Positions 1-8,524 are shown, counted from the first letter of the stretch. The stretch: DNA of 50,683 nt from Roseburia sp. (GCA_003483745.1 DMYD01000044.1:8961-59643), one strand, 5' to 3'. Translations and numbers: made by a program. Notes: a model not told the origin generated them from the sequence alone.

Positions 1-66
1 AAAATGCATGCTATGTCTCTTATAGCATTTGCCTCTTGCAGGAGCAGAGGATTTTCCTCCCATACA

Positions 67-94
67 AAAAATCCCATGCTGCCATGGGATTTTT
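67..94 (-). terminator. Intrinsic terminator, T-run on both strands
   Basis: A perfect 12-bp stem (67-78 with 83-94) has a CTGC loop. On the minus strand it is followed by a T-rich run; on plus by TTTTTC. It could end a minus-strand transcript starting near 468, or transcription entering from the left. Confidence 0.75.
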
Positions 95-474
95 CTTACA
101 CCTCACATATTTTATGATCACATCTGGCAGACAATAGATTGCACATTGTAAGATAAAATCGATTGTCCCGGACAACAAATGTCCGTTTCCGCCATTTTTT
201 AACACAAAAAAGAGAGGATACAAGAATCAAATCCACTTTTGGCAACATGATATGCAGTACTGCACCTCTGCAATACTGCTGTAACTTCAGATTTACACAA
301 CATATCATGCACTTTATTCCTTATACCGGTGCAATATATGCCATGTATCATCCCGAATCAGCAGACAAACGTATGGCATATATGACACACATTCTCTTGC
401 TGACTCTGTTTTCTTTCATGTTTCAAAAGTAAATTATCTCCGCATTGGTTCCTCTCCTTTAAATTTCTATTGCA

Positions 475-503
475 ATAGTAGCACAATGCCATTTTTAATG
501 CAA
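475..503 (-). promoter_or_regulatory. Sigma-A type promoter with extended -10
   Basis: On the minus strand, TTGCAT (498-503) and TACTAT (475-480) are separated by exactly 17 bp, with a TGn extension before the -10. It is followed about 20 nt later by AAAGGAGAGG, a strong ribosome binding site, but the next ATG opens a frame of only three codons. It therefore drives a noncoding RNA, a leader peptide or the remains of a lost gene. Confidence 0.5.
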
Positions 504-567
504 CCAAAAATTTTTACGAAAAATCTTTCGTTACCGGTCACACAATAAATATGCACAGCAGCAATCT

Positions 568-3369
568 CTACTCCACATTTTTGAGTGCCTGATCCATCGG
601 GATCTTTTTGATACGCATAAAGTCCAGTATCATTACAAACAGATATCCGATCAGCACAAATGCAAACATTTTCACATATCCGGCTGGCTGGATCACAAAT
701 GCAAACCATCCACTGTAACTAAACAAGATTGCCTTCCATGCCAGATTCATAACAAACGCTCCAAGTACAACATTGACCGCATCTTCGATCACAACCACGA
801 TCGTTGTGGAAAGCAGATACAGGCTGGCGATTTCTTTATTCTCATATCCAAGAATCTTTGTCATTGAAATTGCATTCTCATTTTTCTCAATGATCAGCTT
901 TGTCAGAAGATAGATCAAAACTGCGGAAAGCAGGATACAAAGTATCTGGAAATAATCCATATAAGATCCCATGGAATGATCTAACTGGTCACACATCTTT
1001 GTGATATCACGCTCGGTGATCACCGTTGCAATATCATCTTCCGACAGATCTGCAAGCTCTTCATTTGAAAAATATCCACTGAATGCCTCTTCATCCAGCT
1101 CAAATACCATGCGGTAATTTTCAATCGGCATAAATACTGCAATGTTTACGCACTGGTCATAAATTCCGGCTATCGTAAACGTATACTGTTTGTTTTCATA
1201 TTTTTCATCCAGTGAAACGGTATCCCCGACATTAAGTTCATATTTTTCTGAAAATGATCTGGAAATATAAACTTCATCTTCCTGCAGGGACTGCATACCT
1301 TTTATTTCTACATACTTACTATTGGCTGAAATACCGTAAACAGAGACTTCCTCATCTATTACATCGCTTTTTTTCTGCAAAGAACACATACTGAATTTTT
1401 CTGCGTCTTTATTGTCCGTCGTCAGTACATTTCCATCTTCATCCTCAAAAGATTTCAGAACATACTGATACTTTGCAAACATCATATTTTTTGCATTTTC
1501 TTTGTAATAAGAAAGCGTATCCGGCATTCCCACTGCCATTGCAAGCATCACCATGATAAAGAAAATTCCCACAAACAGAATCAGATAATTTGCCACATTC
1601 TGAAACATGATGCGCAGACGGAATCTGTTAAAAAATTTAAAATGTGGCAGCCGCATTGCTTTTTTGCGTTTTGTTTTTTTCAGATCATGCCTCAGAAACT
1701 GTAACGGTGTATGCTGCATCATTTTAATAATGACGCTCAGATTGACAATAAACATCAGCACGACCGGTATCAGGGTTGTCTTAAAAAATGCATCCGGATT
1801 CCAGATCGTCTCATAGGTCGGAAGACTGTAACTGTTATAATACATGGATACCACAACATCTTTAAATACCGTATAGCCAAGCACATTTCCGACTAATGCG
1901 GAAATCAGGGTAACGATAACCGGCATAGACAGATAATGGCGTACCAGCTCCCCTTTCGTATAGCCGGACGCACGCAATGTTCCGATCGCAGATGACTCTT
2001 TTGTGATCGTATTGCTGATCGTAACTGCAAAAATAAATGCGATGATGACAATCAGAATATCAAGCAGCACACCTCCCATTGCCTCATCAGAGCCCATGTC
2101 GTCGGTTGCAAAATGAATCGCCGGATTCGCATATTTTGGCACATAATCTTCAATCTCATTGTCATTTACCACGGTCTGTGTGAGCAACGCCCGCATAAAA
2201 TCATCTGACTGGTTTTTCTCTTCTTTTTCATCTGACGGCTCATTTTCATACCTCCATGCATAATCGTAATGAATCGTCTTATGTAACTTTGCAAATCCCT
2301 CATCTGTTACCATTGCAACGTTAAACTTTAAGGCATCAAACATCAGATCCGTGCTTTTTTCGTGCAGTGTGGAATAGTTGACATATGCGATCAGACCAAC
2401 GACCTGATATTTTTCTTCTCCGACTGTGATCTCATCGCCGACTTTTATCCCGACATTGTCAGCATGCATACGGTCAATGGCAATTTCATCCTCTTTTTCC
2501 GGGAAACTTCCGTCCATCAGGCATGCAAAATTGATATCATCTGTCTTTGCAAAAACACGGACTGTTCCATCCGAAGTTCCGTCGTTGTCATGATCTTCCT
2601 CTTCATCCCTGTAAAAATTTTCATACAGATGAACCGGAGTTTCCTTAAAATCAGGATCGTTCAATTCATATTTTTCTTCTGCATCCGCATATTTCTCGTT
2701 GATCTCATCTAAAACCTTGTTCCAGGCTTCGTCGTATGCTTTCTCATATGCCTCGTCATGTGCCTCATCAAACGCTTTCTCATACGCCTCGTCATGTGCC
2801 TTAGGATATGCTTTTTCATATGCTGTATCATAGGCTTTGTTGTACTGCCCGGACTGTTTTGCCTGTGCCACTGCTGTATCAAGCATAACTCCCGCAGTTG
2901 TTTCATCAAGTCCCTGCGCCATCAGCATCTGCTTTATCTGTGCATTAAAAGAAACATCAAATTCTGACTGGAACTCTGCATCAAATTTTTCCCTAAATTC
3001 TGTTTCAAACTTCTCATCAAATTCTTTTTTGAACTTTTCTTCAAATTCACTATCGAACTTTTTATCCAGCTTCTTTTTTGCCTCATCAATATAATACTGT
3101 CTGACATCTGCTTTATCGCCTGTCTTAATTGCATCAAGCAGTGTTTCGTCTGCTTTCTTTTTTAATTCAAAGTGTCCGTCTTCCAGCTTGTATCTGCCAA
3201 CACCCTCACCAGCCGCTGTCATCATACTCTCGTTTGCAACATACATGCCTGACACAAAACCGATCATCAGAATCAGGAACAGACTTACCACAAGATATTT
3301 TTTCCAGTCTCCTGTCAGTTCTCTCGGTATTCGTCTGATAAGCGGATTTTTGATTTTTTTCTTTTTCAT
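568..3369 (-). CDS. FtsX-like ABC transporter permease with aromatic-tetrad helical domain
   Basis: Membrane subunit of an ABC exporter, 933 aa from the ATG at 3369, which has GGAG six bases upstream; the frame stays open farther upstream but without a better start. A transmembrane helix lies near residues 26-46, then a long soluble region, and two groups of helices (about 445-590 and 615-660), with a final set near 835-920. This matches the MacB/FtsX permease plan with two FtsX domains. The soluble part is odd: residues 105-141 have Phe at every fourth position, and residues 176-216 have Tyr/His/Phe/Trp at every fourth position, all in Glu/Lys/Asp-rich helix. It sits 62 bp after its ATPase gene, in the same unit. 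Substrate is unknown; such pairs export peptides or lipids, or act in signalling rather than uptake. Confidence 0.85.
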   Translation of the reverse strand: MKKKKIKNPLIRRIPRELTGDWKKYLVVSLFLILMIGFVSGMYVANESMMTAAGEGVGRYKLEDGHFELKKKADETLLDAIKTGDKADVRQYYIDEAKKKLDKKFDSEFEEKFKKEFDEKFETEFREKFDAEFQSEFDVSFNAQIKQMLMAQGLDETTAGVMLDTAVAQAKQSGQYNKAYDTAYEKAYPKAHDEAYEKAFDEAHDEAYEKAYDEAWNKVLDEINEKYADAEEKYELNDPDFKETPVHLYENFYRDEEEDHDNDGTSDGTVRVFAKTDDINFACLMDGSFPEKEDEIAIDRMHADNVGIKVGDEITVGEEKYQVVGLIAYVNYSTLHEKSTDLMFDALKFNVAMVTDEGFAKLHKTIHYDYAWRYENEPSDEKEEKNQSDDFMRALLTQTVVNDNEIEDYVPKYANPAIHFATDDMGSDEAMGGVLLDILIVIIAFIFAVTISNTITKESSAIGTLRASGYTKGELVRHYLSMPVIVTLISALVGNVLGYTVFKDVVVSMYYNSYSLPTYETIWNPDAFFKTTLIPVVLMFIVNLSVIIKMMQHTPLQFLRHDLKKTKRKKAMRLPHFKFFNRFRLRIMFQNVANYLILFVGIFFIMVMLAMAVGMPDTLSYYKENAKNMMFAKYQYVLKSFEDEDGNVLTTDNKDAEKFSMCSLQKKSDVIDEEVSVYGISANSKYVEIKGMQSLQEDEVYISRSFSEKYELNVGDTVSLDEKYENKQYTFTIAGIYDQCVNIAVFMPIENYRMVFELDEEAFSGYFSNEELADLSEDDIATVITERDITKMCDQLDHSMGSYMDYFQILCILLSAVLIYLLTKLIIEKNENAISMTKILGYENKEIASLYLLSTTIVVVIEDAVNVVLGAFVMNLAWKAILFSYSGWFAFVIQPAGYVKMFAFVLIGYLFVMILDFMRIKKIPMDQALKNVE

Positions 3370-3380
3370 ACTAATCTCCA

Positions 3381-3420
3381 TTCTTGCGCTGTTTTTAAGC
3401 GCATCACAAGTTTGTGCGCC
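3381..3420 (-). repeat. Intercistronic repeat element, copy 1 (short form)
   Basis: This 40-bp segment lies between the ATPase and permease genes, ending just upstream of the permease ribosome binding site. It matches 14291-14330 at 32 of 40 positions. It can form a GCGC-based hairpin (gcgct/agcgc). The copy at 14291 continues into a longer palindrome. Confidence 0.6.
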
Positions 3421-3431
3421 AGTACAGCTCC

Positions 3432-4148
3432 CTACCACTCCAGATCTGCTGCTGAAATTTTATGTTCATTGATATCGTTATGACGCACTGCCCCATCACG
3501 GAGTTTGATGACATGGTCTGCCATATGCCGGATTGCCTCGTTATGTGTGACCATGATAACGGTATTTCCATATTTGACATTGACATCCTCGATCAGTTTT
3601 AAGATTTCCTTAGAAGTATTGTAATCAAGTGCTCCCGTCGGCTCATCGCAGAGCAGGATATCCGGATTTTTCACAATGGCACGGCCAATGGAAACTCTCT
3701 GCTGCTGACCACCGGAAAGCTGGTTCGGCAGTTTGTATCTGTGCTCATAAAGCCCCAGTGTATGTAAAAGATCATCAATATCAAGCGGACTGTCTGATAA
3801 ATATGCACCGACTTCAATGTTTTCCTTGACATTCAGATTTGCGATAAGATTATACATCTGAAACACATAACCCAAATGTTTTCTGCGGTACTGCGTCAGT
3901 TTCTTTTCCCCAAGTTCTTCTAACTTATCACCATTGATGGAGATATAGCCGGAATCTGCACTGTCAATGCCACCGATAATATTGAGAAGCGTCGACTTTC
4001 CGGAACCGGACGGTCCCAGCAGTACACAAAATTCACCTTTTGCCACGGAAAAATTCATTCCGCGCAATACCTCCTGACGCGTCTCCCCGCTTCCAAATCC
4101 CTTTTTCAGATCAACAATTTCCAAAAATTTTCTTTCTTCTTCTGACAT
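3432..4148 (-). CDS. ABC transporter ATP-binding protein (LolD/MacB type)
   Basis: ATPase partner of the permease encoded next. At 238 aa it has the usual length. Walker A is GPSGSGKST (about residues 44-52), the signature is LSGGQQQR, and Walker B with its catalytic Glu is ILLCDEPTGALD; the H-loop is in VTHNEAIRH. The TGALD form is typical of the LolD/MacB/SalX group that pairs with FtsX-like permeases. The start at 4148 has AAAGGGGAG six bases upstream. It is the first gene of a two-gene unit driven by the promoter at 4249-4276, which carries a palindromic operator. The cargo cannot be read from sequence. Confidence 0.92.
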   Translation of the reverse strand: MSEEERKFLEIVDLKKGFGSGETRQEVLRGMNFSVAKGEFCVLLGPSGSGKSTLLNIIGGIDSADSGYISINGDKLEELGEKKLTQYRRKHLGYVFQMYNLIANLNVKENIEVGAYLSDSPLDIDDLLHTLGLYEHRYKLPNQLSGGQQQRVSIGRAIVKNPDILLCDEPTGALDYNTSKEILKLIEDVNVKYGNTVIMVTHNEAIRHMADHVIKLRDGAVRHNDINEHKISAADLEW

Positions 4149-4221
4149 ACTCTCCCCTTTCCCATTGCAGAATTTCCTTGTTTTCCCGTCCTGAATGGTC
4201 TTAAAGTCTTTTCTTACTTTT

Positions 4222-4237
4222 GTTAGCGTAGGCTAAC
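4222..4237. promoter_or_regulatory. Palindromic operator, DtxR/IdeR-like
   Basis: GTTAGC, four bases, then GCTAAC form a perfect 6-bp palindrome 11 bp downstream of the -10 box of the ABC promoter, so a bound repressor would block initiation. GTTAGCCTA on the minus strand resembles the core of the DtxR/IdeR iron box (TTAGGTTAGSCTAACCTAA), but only in part. A TetR- or MarR-type repressor is equally possible. Confidence 0.5.
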
Positions 4238-4248
4238 TTTTGTTTGTA

Positions 4249-4276
4249 TTATAACACAGAGGATTCAGATTACAAG
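4249..4276 (-). promoter_or_regulatory. Promoter of the ABC exporter operon
   Basis: On the minus strand, TTGTAA and TATAAT are separated by 16 bp, directly after the terminator of the upstream operon and before the operator at 4222-4237. Confidence 0.65.
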
Positions 4277-4311
4277 AAAAAGACGATTCCTTTGGCCAGA
4301 ATCGTCTTTTT
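4277..4311 (-). terminator. Terminator of the chemoreceptor operon
   Basis: A perfect 13-bp stem (4277-4289 with 4299-4311) with a 9-nt loop; on minus the distal arm ends in TTTTT. It lies 46 bp past the stop of the small membrane protein gene. Confidence 0.9.
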
Positions 4312-4356
4312 GCCTTATAATGTATGTTTATTTTCTGTTTAACTGTAAATATTGTT

Positions 4357-4776
4357 CTATTTTCGCAGCAGTTTTATGATCTTCCCCTCATACACCACTG
4401 TCACAATAACGATCAATGCAACCGTCACCAGACTATACCCTTTATTGATCTGCACCCCGGCAGCATCACAGATACTGGTAAATAAAAGACTGAGCACGAA
4501 GATCAGCTTGACCGCACGCACCATATGGATCGTATATTTTCTTATTTTCCCACTACATATTTCTTTCGGCAGGTTATTTACCCTTTCCGGATAACGTGCA
4601 AGCAGCGTCAGTCCAACATATACAAGGATCAGGATTGCCGCATTTAAAATAATTCCGGTAAATGCAACTCCATATACGATTCCATAGTAAATCTGCAGTC
4701 CCAGATAAATCATTGCAGCTACGATTCCCACTGCCTCAAGCAGGAAATCCATATTTGTCATTTCTTCTTTTTTCAA
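4357..4776 (-). CDS. Small integral membrane protein, unknown function
   Basis: I do not recognise the family. I chose the TTG at 4776 as start because AAGGGG stands eight bases upstream, giving 139 aa; the in-frame ATG at 4761 lacks a good site. The protein starts with a short Lys/Glu stretch, then shows about four hydrophobic helices (near residues 10-30, 33-55, 82-102 and 110-130) with a short hydrophilic loop containing PERVNNLPKE between the second and third. It is the last gene of the chemoreceptor operon, 32 bp after the glycosylase gene, and ends just before a strong terminator. Its link to chemotaxis or repair is unclear. Confidence 0.65.
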   Translation of the reverse strand: MKKEEMTNMDFLLEAVGIVAAMIYLGLQIYYGIVYGVAFTGIILNAAILILVYVGLTLLARYPERVNNLPKEICSGKIRKYTIHMVRAVKLIFVLSLLFTSICDAAGVQINKGYSLVTVALIVIVTVVYEGKIIKLLRK

Positions 4777-4808
4777 ATTTATCCCCTTCCTGTGCTGTTC
4801 TTCACCTT

Positions 4809-5330
4809 CTATTCTGTTATTTCTAAATACATTCCAAATGCCGCTTTCCATTCCGCCGTCAGATGTTCGAGACTCCATGCCGCATTTGCAGGGCTTGTGG
4901 ATGGCAGTTTGCCTAGAGGCGGCATTCCCTCTTTACTACAGTATTTTACAAAAAGCTGATACGCTTTTCCACCATTTGCAAAAATTCCCTGTATTTTTGC
5001 ATTTGATAAGATCAGATTCATATCATTTGGCACCACATTTCTGATAGAGCTGTCGGAAGATCCAACGATGTCGCAGGAGTCGATCACATCCCATACTGCA
5101 ATGTGATGTCTTAGCAGAAGATTCTTCTTTTCATCAATCGTCTGTGGCAGAGGTTCCTTGAAAATCCCTGCAATCACCTTCCAGAACCGGTTTTGCGGAT
5201 GCCCGTAATAAAACTGGTTTTCCCGCGACTTTACAGACGGAAAGGAACCCAGGATCAATATCCTGGATTCCTCATTGTATACAGGTGAAAACGTGTGTTT
5301 TACATGTGTATATTCCATTCCTATGCACAC
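4809..5330 (-). CDS. DNA-deoxyinosine glycosylase, uracil-DNA glycosylase superfamily
   Basis: Base-excision enzyme expected to remove hypoxanthine (deaminated adenine) and perhaps uracil from DNA. The N-terminal motif LGSFPSVKSRE followed by FYYGHPQNRFW, and the later LPSTSPANAAW, match the hypoxanthine-DNA glycosylase subfamily of the UDG superfamily; 173 aa is the full length. The reading starts at a GTG (5330), three bases after the stop of the binding-protein gene; an ATG four codons later has its SD-like sequence too close. The tight spacing suggests translational coupling in the chemoreceptor operon, an unexpected place for a repair gene. Confidence 0.85.
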   Translation of the reverse strand: MCIGMEYTHVKHTFSPVYNEESRILILGSFPSVKSRENQFYYGHPQNRFWKVIAGIFKEPLPQTIDEKKNLLLRHHIAVWDVIDSCDIVGSSDSSIRNVVPNDMNLILSNAKIQGIFANGGKAYQLFVKYCSKEGMPPLGKLPSTSPANAAWSLEHLTAEWKAAFGMYLEITE

Positions 5331-5333
5331 TCT

Positions 5334-6308
5334 CTATTCATAATTTTTGACATTGGAACTGTCTACTTTTTCAAATGGTACCCAGACATATAAACCATCT
5401 TCCGTAGCACCATCTAAGGTCGTCACATCTTTTCCATTTGCAAGTGCGATTGCCGCATAGACAGCGCTTTTACCCTGCCCAACTGCGGACTGGTATACGG
5501 TAAAGTCCATCTTTCCATTCTCAATCGCTTTACATCCATCTGCAGTAGCATCAATTCCAAGTACCGTAACATCACTAATTCCAGCTGCGTCACAGGCATC
5601 AATGATACCAAGTGCCATGGAGTCATTGTTGCAGACTGCAACATCAACTTTCTGTCCCGTCTTTAAAAATACATCAAACATCTCATGTGCACGGTCCTGT
5701 TCCCAGTCAGCGTTATCTTCAAATACATAGTTTATCTTTTTCCCTGATGCATTTAACGTATCCTTCAAAGACTCAGATCTTCCTTTCGTCGCGGAATGTT
5801 TTTTCGGCCCTTTTAACAGCACCACGTTGATCTCGTCCGCAGAAGCAAATTTATCTAAAATATACTCTGCCTGATACTGTCCTGCCACATATTCATCCGA
5901 TCCGACATAAATATATTTCCCAGCCTGAAGCCTGGATTCATCCGGACAGCTGTTAAAAAATACGATCGGTATATCACCTGCAAGCGCTTCTAATTCGAGT
6001 GTCGTATCCGCATCAACCGGTCCGCATAAAATCACATCATAATTCTCACTGACCGCCTTTTTGATGTGTTCCACCTGGTTTTCAATGGAATTATCCGCAT
6101 CAAGCACATCCAACTGTGCCCCGCACTCTTCTGCTGTCTGCTGCGCCTGCGCCACAAGTACATTTCGGAAAGTATCCGCCTGTGATAACGACAGCAGTAT
6201 TTTTAAACCTTTGCCATCTGCTGCTCCTGTCTGTGTATTTCCACCACATCCGGTAAGGCATCCTACGAGCAATACCAGACACATGATAGTACTTATTATT
6301 TTCTTCAT
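5334..6308 (-). CDS. Periplasmic binding lipoprotein, type 1 (sugar-binding family)
   Basis: A substrate-binding protein of the ribose/galactose/AI-2 type, 324 aa. It starts with a lipoprotein signal peptide, with lipobox LTGC placing the lipidated Cys at 21. The two lobes typical of type-1 binding proteins follow, with characteristic strands such as DVILCGPVDADT and VDVAVCNNDSMALGI. The gene follows the chemoreceptor by 15 bp and has AGGAG before its ATG. No permease or ATPase is nearby, so the protein more likely presents a ligand to the chemoreceptor than feeds an ABC importer, although a distant transporter could share it. The ligand is unknown. Confidence 0.85.
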   Translation of the reverse strand: MKKIISTIMCLVLLVGCLTGCGGNTQTGAADGKGLKILLSLSQADTFRNVLVAQAQQTAEECGAQLDVLDADNSIENQVEHIKKAVSENYDVILCGPVDADTTLELEALAGDIPIVFFNSCPDESRLQAGKYIYVGSDEYVAGQYQAEYILDKFASADEINVVLLKGPKKHSATKGRSESLKDTLNASGKKINYVFEDNADWEQDRAHEMFDVFLKTGQKVDVAVCNNDSMALGIIDACDAAGISDVTVLGIDATADGCKAIENGKMDFTVYQSAVGQGKSAVYAAIALANGKDVTTLDGATEDGLYVWVPFEKVDSSNVKNYE

Positions 6309-6323
6309 CGCACGATCTCCTCT

Positions 6324-8306
6324 CTATATCCGGAACTGTTTTACCTGGTCTGCAAGCTGATCCGCAGAGACAGCAAGATTGTCAGCTTCCTGCTCTACCT
6401 GATCACTATTCTTTGAAATATTCTTTGCCTGCTGCAGCATGGATTCCGATGTTGCAAGAATCTCATCCGAACTTGCCGCCTGTTCTTCCGAAATAGCTGC
6501 AACGTTCGTAGCAACCTGATCTACCTGATTGATCTTATCTACCACATTACCGATCAGTGCGCTTGTATCCTGGATATTCTTAAAGATCGTATCAAATGTA
6601 TCAACTGCCGTATGGATCAGTTCTGCACTGCCGGAAATATCCTGTGCACTGTTTCCTGCCTGTCTGACGGCATCTTCCACCAGATTATTGATCTCCGTGA
6701 TCAGTTCTGTGATATGCGCCACAGAATCTGCACTGTTCTTTGCAAGCGTGCCGATCTCAGTTGCAACAACTGCAAATCCTCTTCCTGCTTCACCCGCGCG
6801 TGCAGCCTCGATCGAAGCATTCAAAGATAACAGGTTCGTCTCGTCGGCTATATCACCGATCAGCTTGATGATCTGTACGATCTCACCGGAAGCTGTTCCT
6901 ACCTTATTAACCGCTTCCTCTAGATTATGGATGGAAACCTCAATGTTAGAAAGTGCCTCACCGACACGCTCCATATCCTTACGTCCTTTTTCAGAAACAG
7001 CCACTGTCTCCTGCATCTTACTTTCAACCATATCACTGTCGCTCTTTGTATCTGCTGCTACACCTGCAAGCTGTGTCGCATTCTGTGCGATCTCATTTAC
7101 AGATACCGATAACTGGTCTACCGTCGCATTCAGCTCACTCATGGACTGTGACTGGATTCCTGCTGCTGAACTCATTTCACCGGAAACACCCTTGCTGGAA
7201 TCTGCCTGATTCTTCAACTTGCCGGAAACATCACCCATTTCTGAGAGCATCTTTTTCATGGAAACGATAAATTTCTCCACACTATGACTCATGACAGCAA
7301 TTTCATCATTTCCTTTTGTCTTGATGGAAACTGTGAAGTCACCGGAAGTCATTGCCGTAATAACTCTTGTCATTTCCTTGACCGGTTTAATTACAACATG
7401 TGTCACACGTTCGATCAGAACACAGAGCAGTGCGATACAGATCACACTGATCACGATCATAATATTACGAAGCTGTGTCAGATCCGCTAATACTGTGCTG
7501 GTAGGAATATACGATACCAGAAGCCAGTTTGTTCCTTCTACCTCCTGAAATACCGTCATATTTCCATCGAGTGTTACAAAATTATAATCTTTATCCGCAA
7601 CTTTTTCTGCTGTAAGCTGGTAAAAATGACTCTGTCCCTCTGCGCCAAGCGTCTGGGAAATCAGAGAAGAATCACGATTTGCCAGAATCACTCCACTGGT
7701 TTTGTCAACCAGAAATGCTTCCGCGTCATTCATCTCAATAAAAGAGTTTACAATAATTGCAATTCGGTCTAATGTCATGTCTGCTGAAATGACACGTACT
7801 TTATCAGATCCGTCATTTAAAATGCCAGAAGCACTGATCACGTCCACACCATCTGCATTCTGATAGGCAGAACCGACTGCCATATTGACTCTGGAAAGCC
7901 CTTCTTTATACCATGTACTGTTTGTTACATCGGATTCCTTTTTTGTCGATTCGGATGCCGTTATAAGCTGTCCTGTAGAATCTGCCACATAAAGTCCATC
8001 CGGATAATTGCTGTTATATCCATAGTAACTGTCCAATATGGTCTTTAGTTCCTCATCATCCGGTTTTAAATTCTCGATCGTAGTCTTCGCCATCTGAAAA
8101 GAAGCAAGATTCTCATTCAGCCACGCTTCAATCTGGGACGCCTGATTCTCTACCGAAGACTGCAGTAAATTCTGTGAATATTTCTTGATAATTCCTGCAG
8201 ATATCTGATAAGCAACCACAACAAGTACCACAACGATTGCAATTACGACCGGTATAATGACACCAAGTAACTTTGCCTTAATCGACACCGTCTTTTGCTT
8301 TTTCAT
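6324..8306 (-). CDS. Methyl-accepting chemotaxis protein with dCache-like sensor
   Basis: Transmembrane chemoreceptor of 660 aa. Order: cytoplasmic KQK-rich start, first membrane helix (about 11-35), an extracellular double-Cache-like domain (about 40-275, with LYVADSTGQLITASE and FLVDKTSGVILANRD), second membrane helix (about 281-300), HAMP linker (about 302-355), then a long methyl-accepting coiled coil. The hairpin tip that contacts CheA/CheW is seen in ETNLLSLNASIEAARAGEAG. No C-terminal methylation pentapeptide tail is present. It is the first gene of a four-gene operon and is followed by a binding protein likely to work with it. Its presence implies a motile cell, as expected for Roseburia-like organisms. 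Confidence 0.92.
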   Translation of the reverse strand: MKKQKTVSIKAKLLGVIIPVVIAIVVVLVVVAYQISAGIIKKYSQNLLQSSVENQASQIEAWLNENLASFQMAKTTIENLKPDDEELKTILDSYYGYNSNYPDGLYVADSTGQLITASESTKKESDVTNSTWYKEGLSRVNMAVGSAYQNADGVDVISASGILNDGSDKVRVISADMTLDRIAIIVNSFIEMNDAEAFLVDKTSGVILANRDSSLISQTLGAEGQSHFYQLTAEKVADKDYNFVTLDGNMTVFQEVEGTNWLLVSYIPTSTVLADLTQLRNIMIVISVICIALLCVLIERVTHVVIKPVKEMTRVITAMTSGDFTVSIKTKGNDEIAVMSHSVEKFIVSMKKMLSEMGDVSGKLKNQADSSKGVSGEMSSAAGIQSQSMSELNATVDQLSVSVNEIAQNATQLAGVAADTKSDSDMVESKMQETVAVSEKGRKDMERVGEALSNIEVSIHNLEEAVNKVGTASGEIVQIIKLIGDIADETNLLSLNASIEAARAGEAGRGFAVVATEIGTLAKNSADSVAHITELITEINNLVEDAVRQAGNSAQDISGSAELIHTAVDTFDTIFKNIQDTSALIGNVVDKINQVDQVATNVAAISEEQAASSDEILATSESMLQQAKNISKNSDQVEQEADNLAVSADQLADQVKQFRI

Positions 8307-8344
8307 AAACTGCCCTCTCTTTTTACATAAATTTTACAATATAA

Positions 8345-8373
8345 ATTATAAAATCATTGCTTTTTTTCGTCAA
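8345..8373 (-). promoter_or_regulatory. Promoter of the chemoreceptor operon
   Basis: On the minus strand, TTGACG (8368-8373), 17 bp, TATAAT (8345-8350). This is a housekeeping promoter; I see no sigma-28 motility-type sequence here. It is divergent from the asnA promoter. Confidence 0.75.
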
Positions 8374-8421
8374 TATGTATCATATATTGTTTCCGCTAAT
8401 TTTTACATTGTATACATGTAT

Positions 8422-8454
8422 TTTTCAAGAAATTACATGATCTTTTCTTGAAAA
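8422..8454. promoter_or_regulatory. Inverted repeat overlapping the asnA -35 box
   Basis: An 11-bp perfect inverted repeat, TTTTCAAGAAA (8422-8432) and TTTCTTGAAAA (8444-8454), separated by 11 bp. The right arm contains the TTGAAA -35 element of asnA, so a dimeric repressor bound here would compete with RNA polymerase. Confidence 0.5.
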
Positions 8455-8475
8455 TGAGGTCTGCTGTGCTATAAT
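8448..8475 (+). promoter_or_regulatory. Promoter of asnA
   Basis: TTGAAA (8448-8453), 16 bp, TATAAT (8470-8475). It implies an mRNA leader of about 90 nt before the asnA start. Confidence 0.7.
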
Positions 8476-8524
8476 AACTTAGTGTGTCAATTTCATTTTC
8501 ATACATATACAAGGCACATGGGAT

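Larger units (their letters stand above)
1..567. other. Intergenic region without a protein gene
   Basis: No convincing protein gene is present. On the minus strand it holds a promoter (475-503), a strong Shine-Dalgarno followed by a three-codon frame, several hairpins and an intrinsic terminator (67-94). A weaker hairpin at 8-28 (atgctat/atagcat) and another at 32-50 lie near the left edge. The permease gene ending at 568 has no obvious terminator directly behind it. Confidence 0.6.

Noticed and set aside
163..432. An 89-codon plus-strand frame near the left end
   Set aside because: No ribosome binding site, odd composition, and it overlaps minus-strand promoter and hairpin features; it looks random.
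2740..3070. Tandem DNA repeat or CRISPR-like array in the permease gene
   Set aside because: The apparent periodicity comes from the four-residue protein repeat; units differ in sequence and there are no spacers.
6529..7209. A 226-codon plus-strand frame inside the chemoreceptor gene
   Set aside because: Mirror frame of a conserved coiled coil; Ser/Ile/Ala-rich composition is produced by the sense codons.
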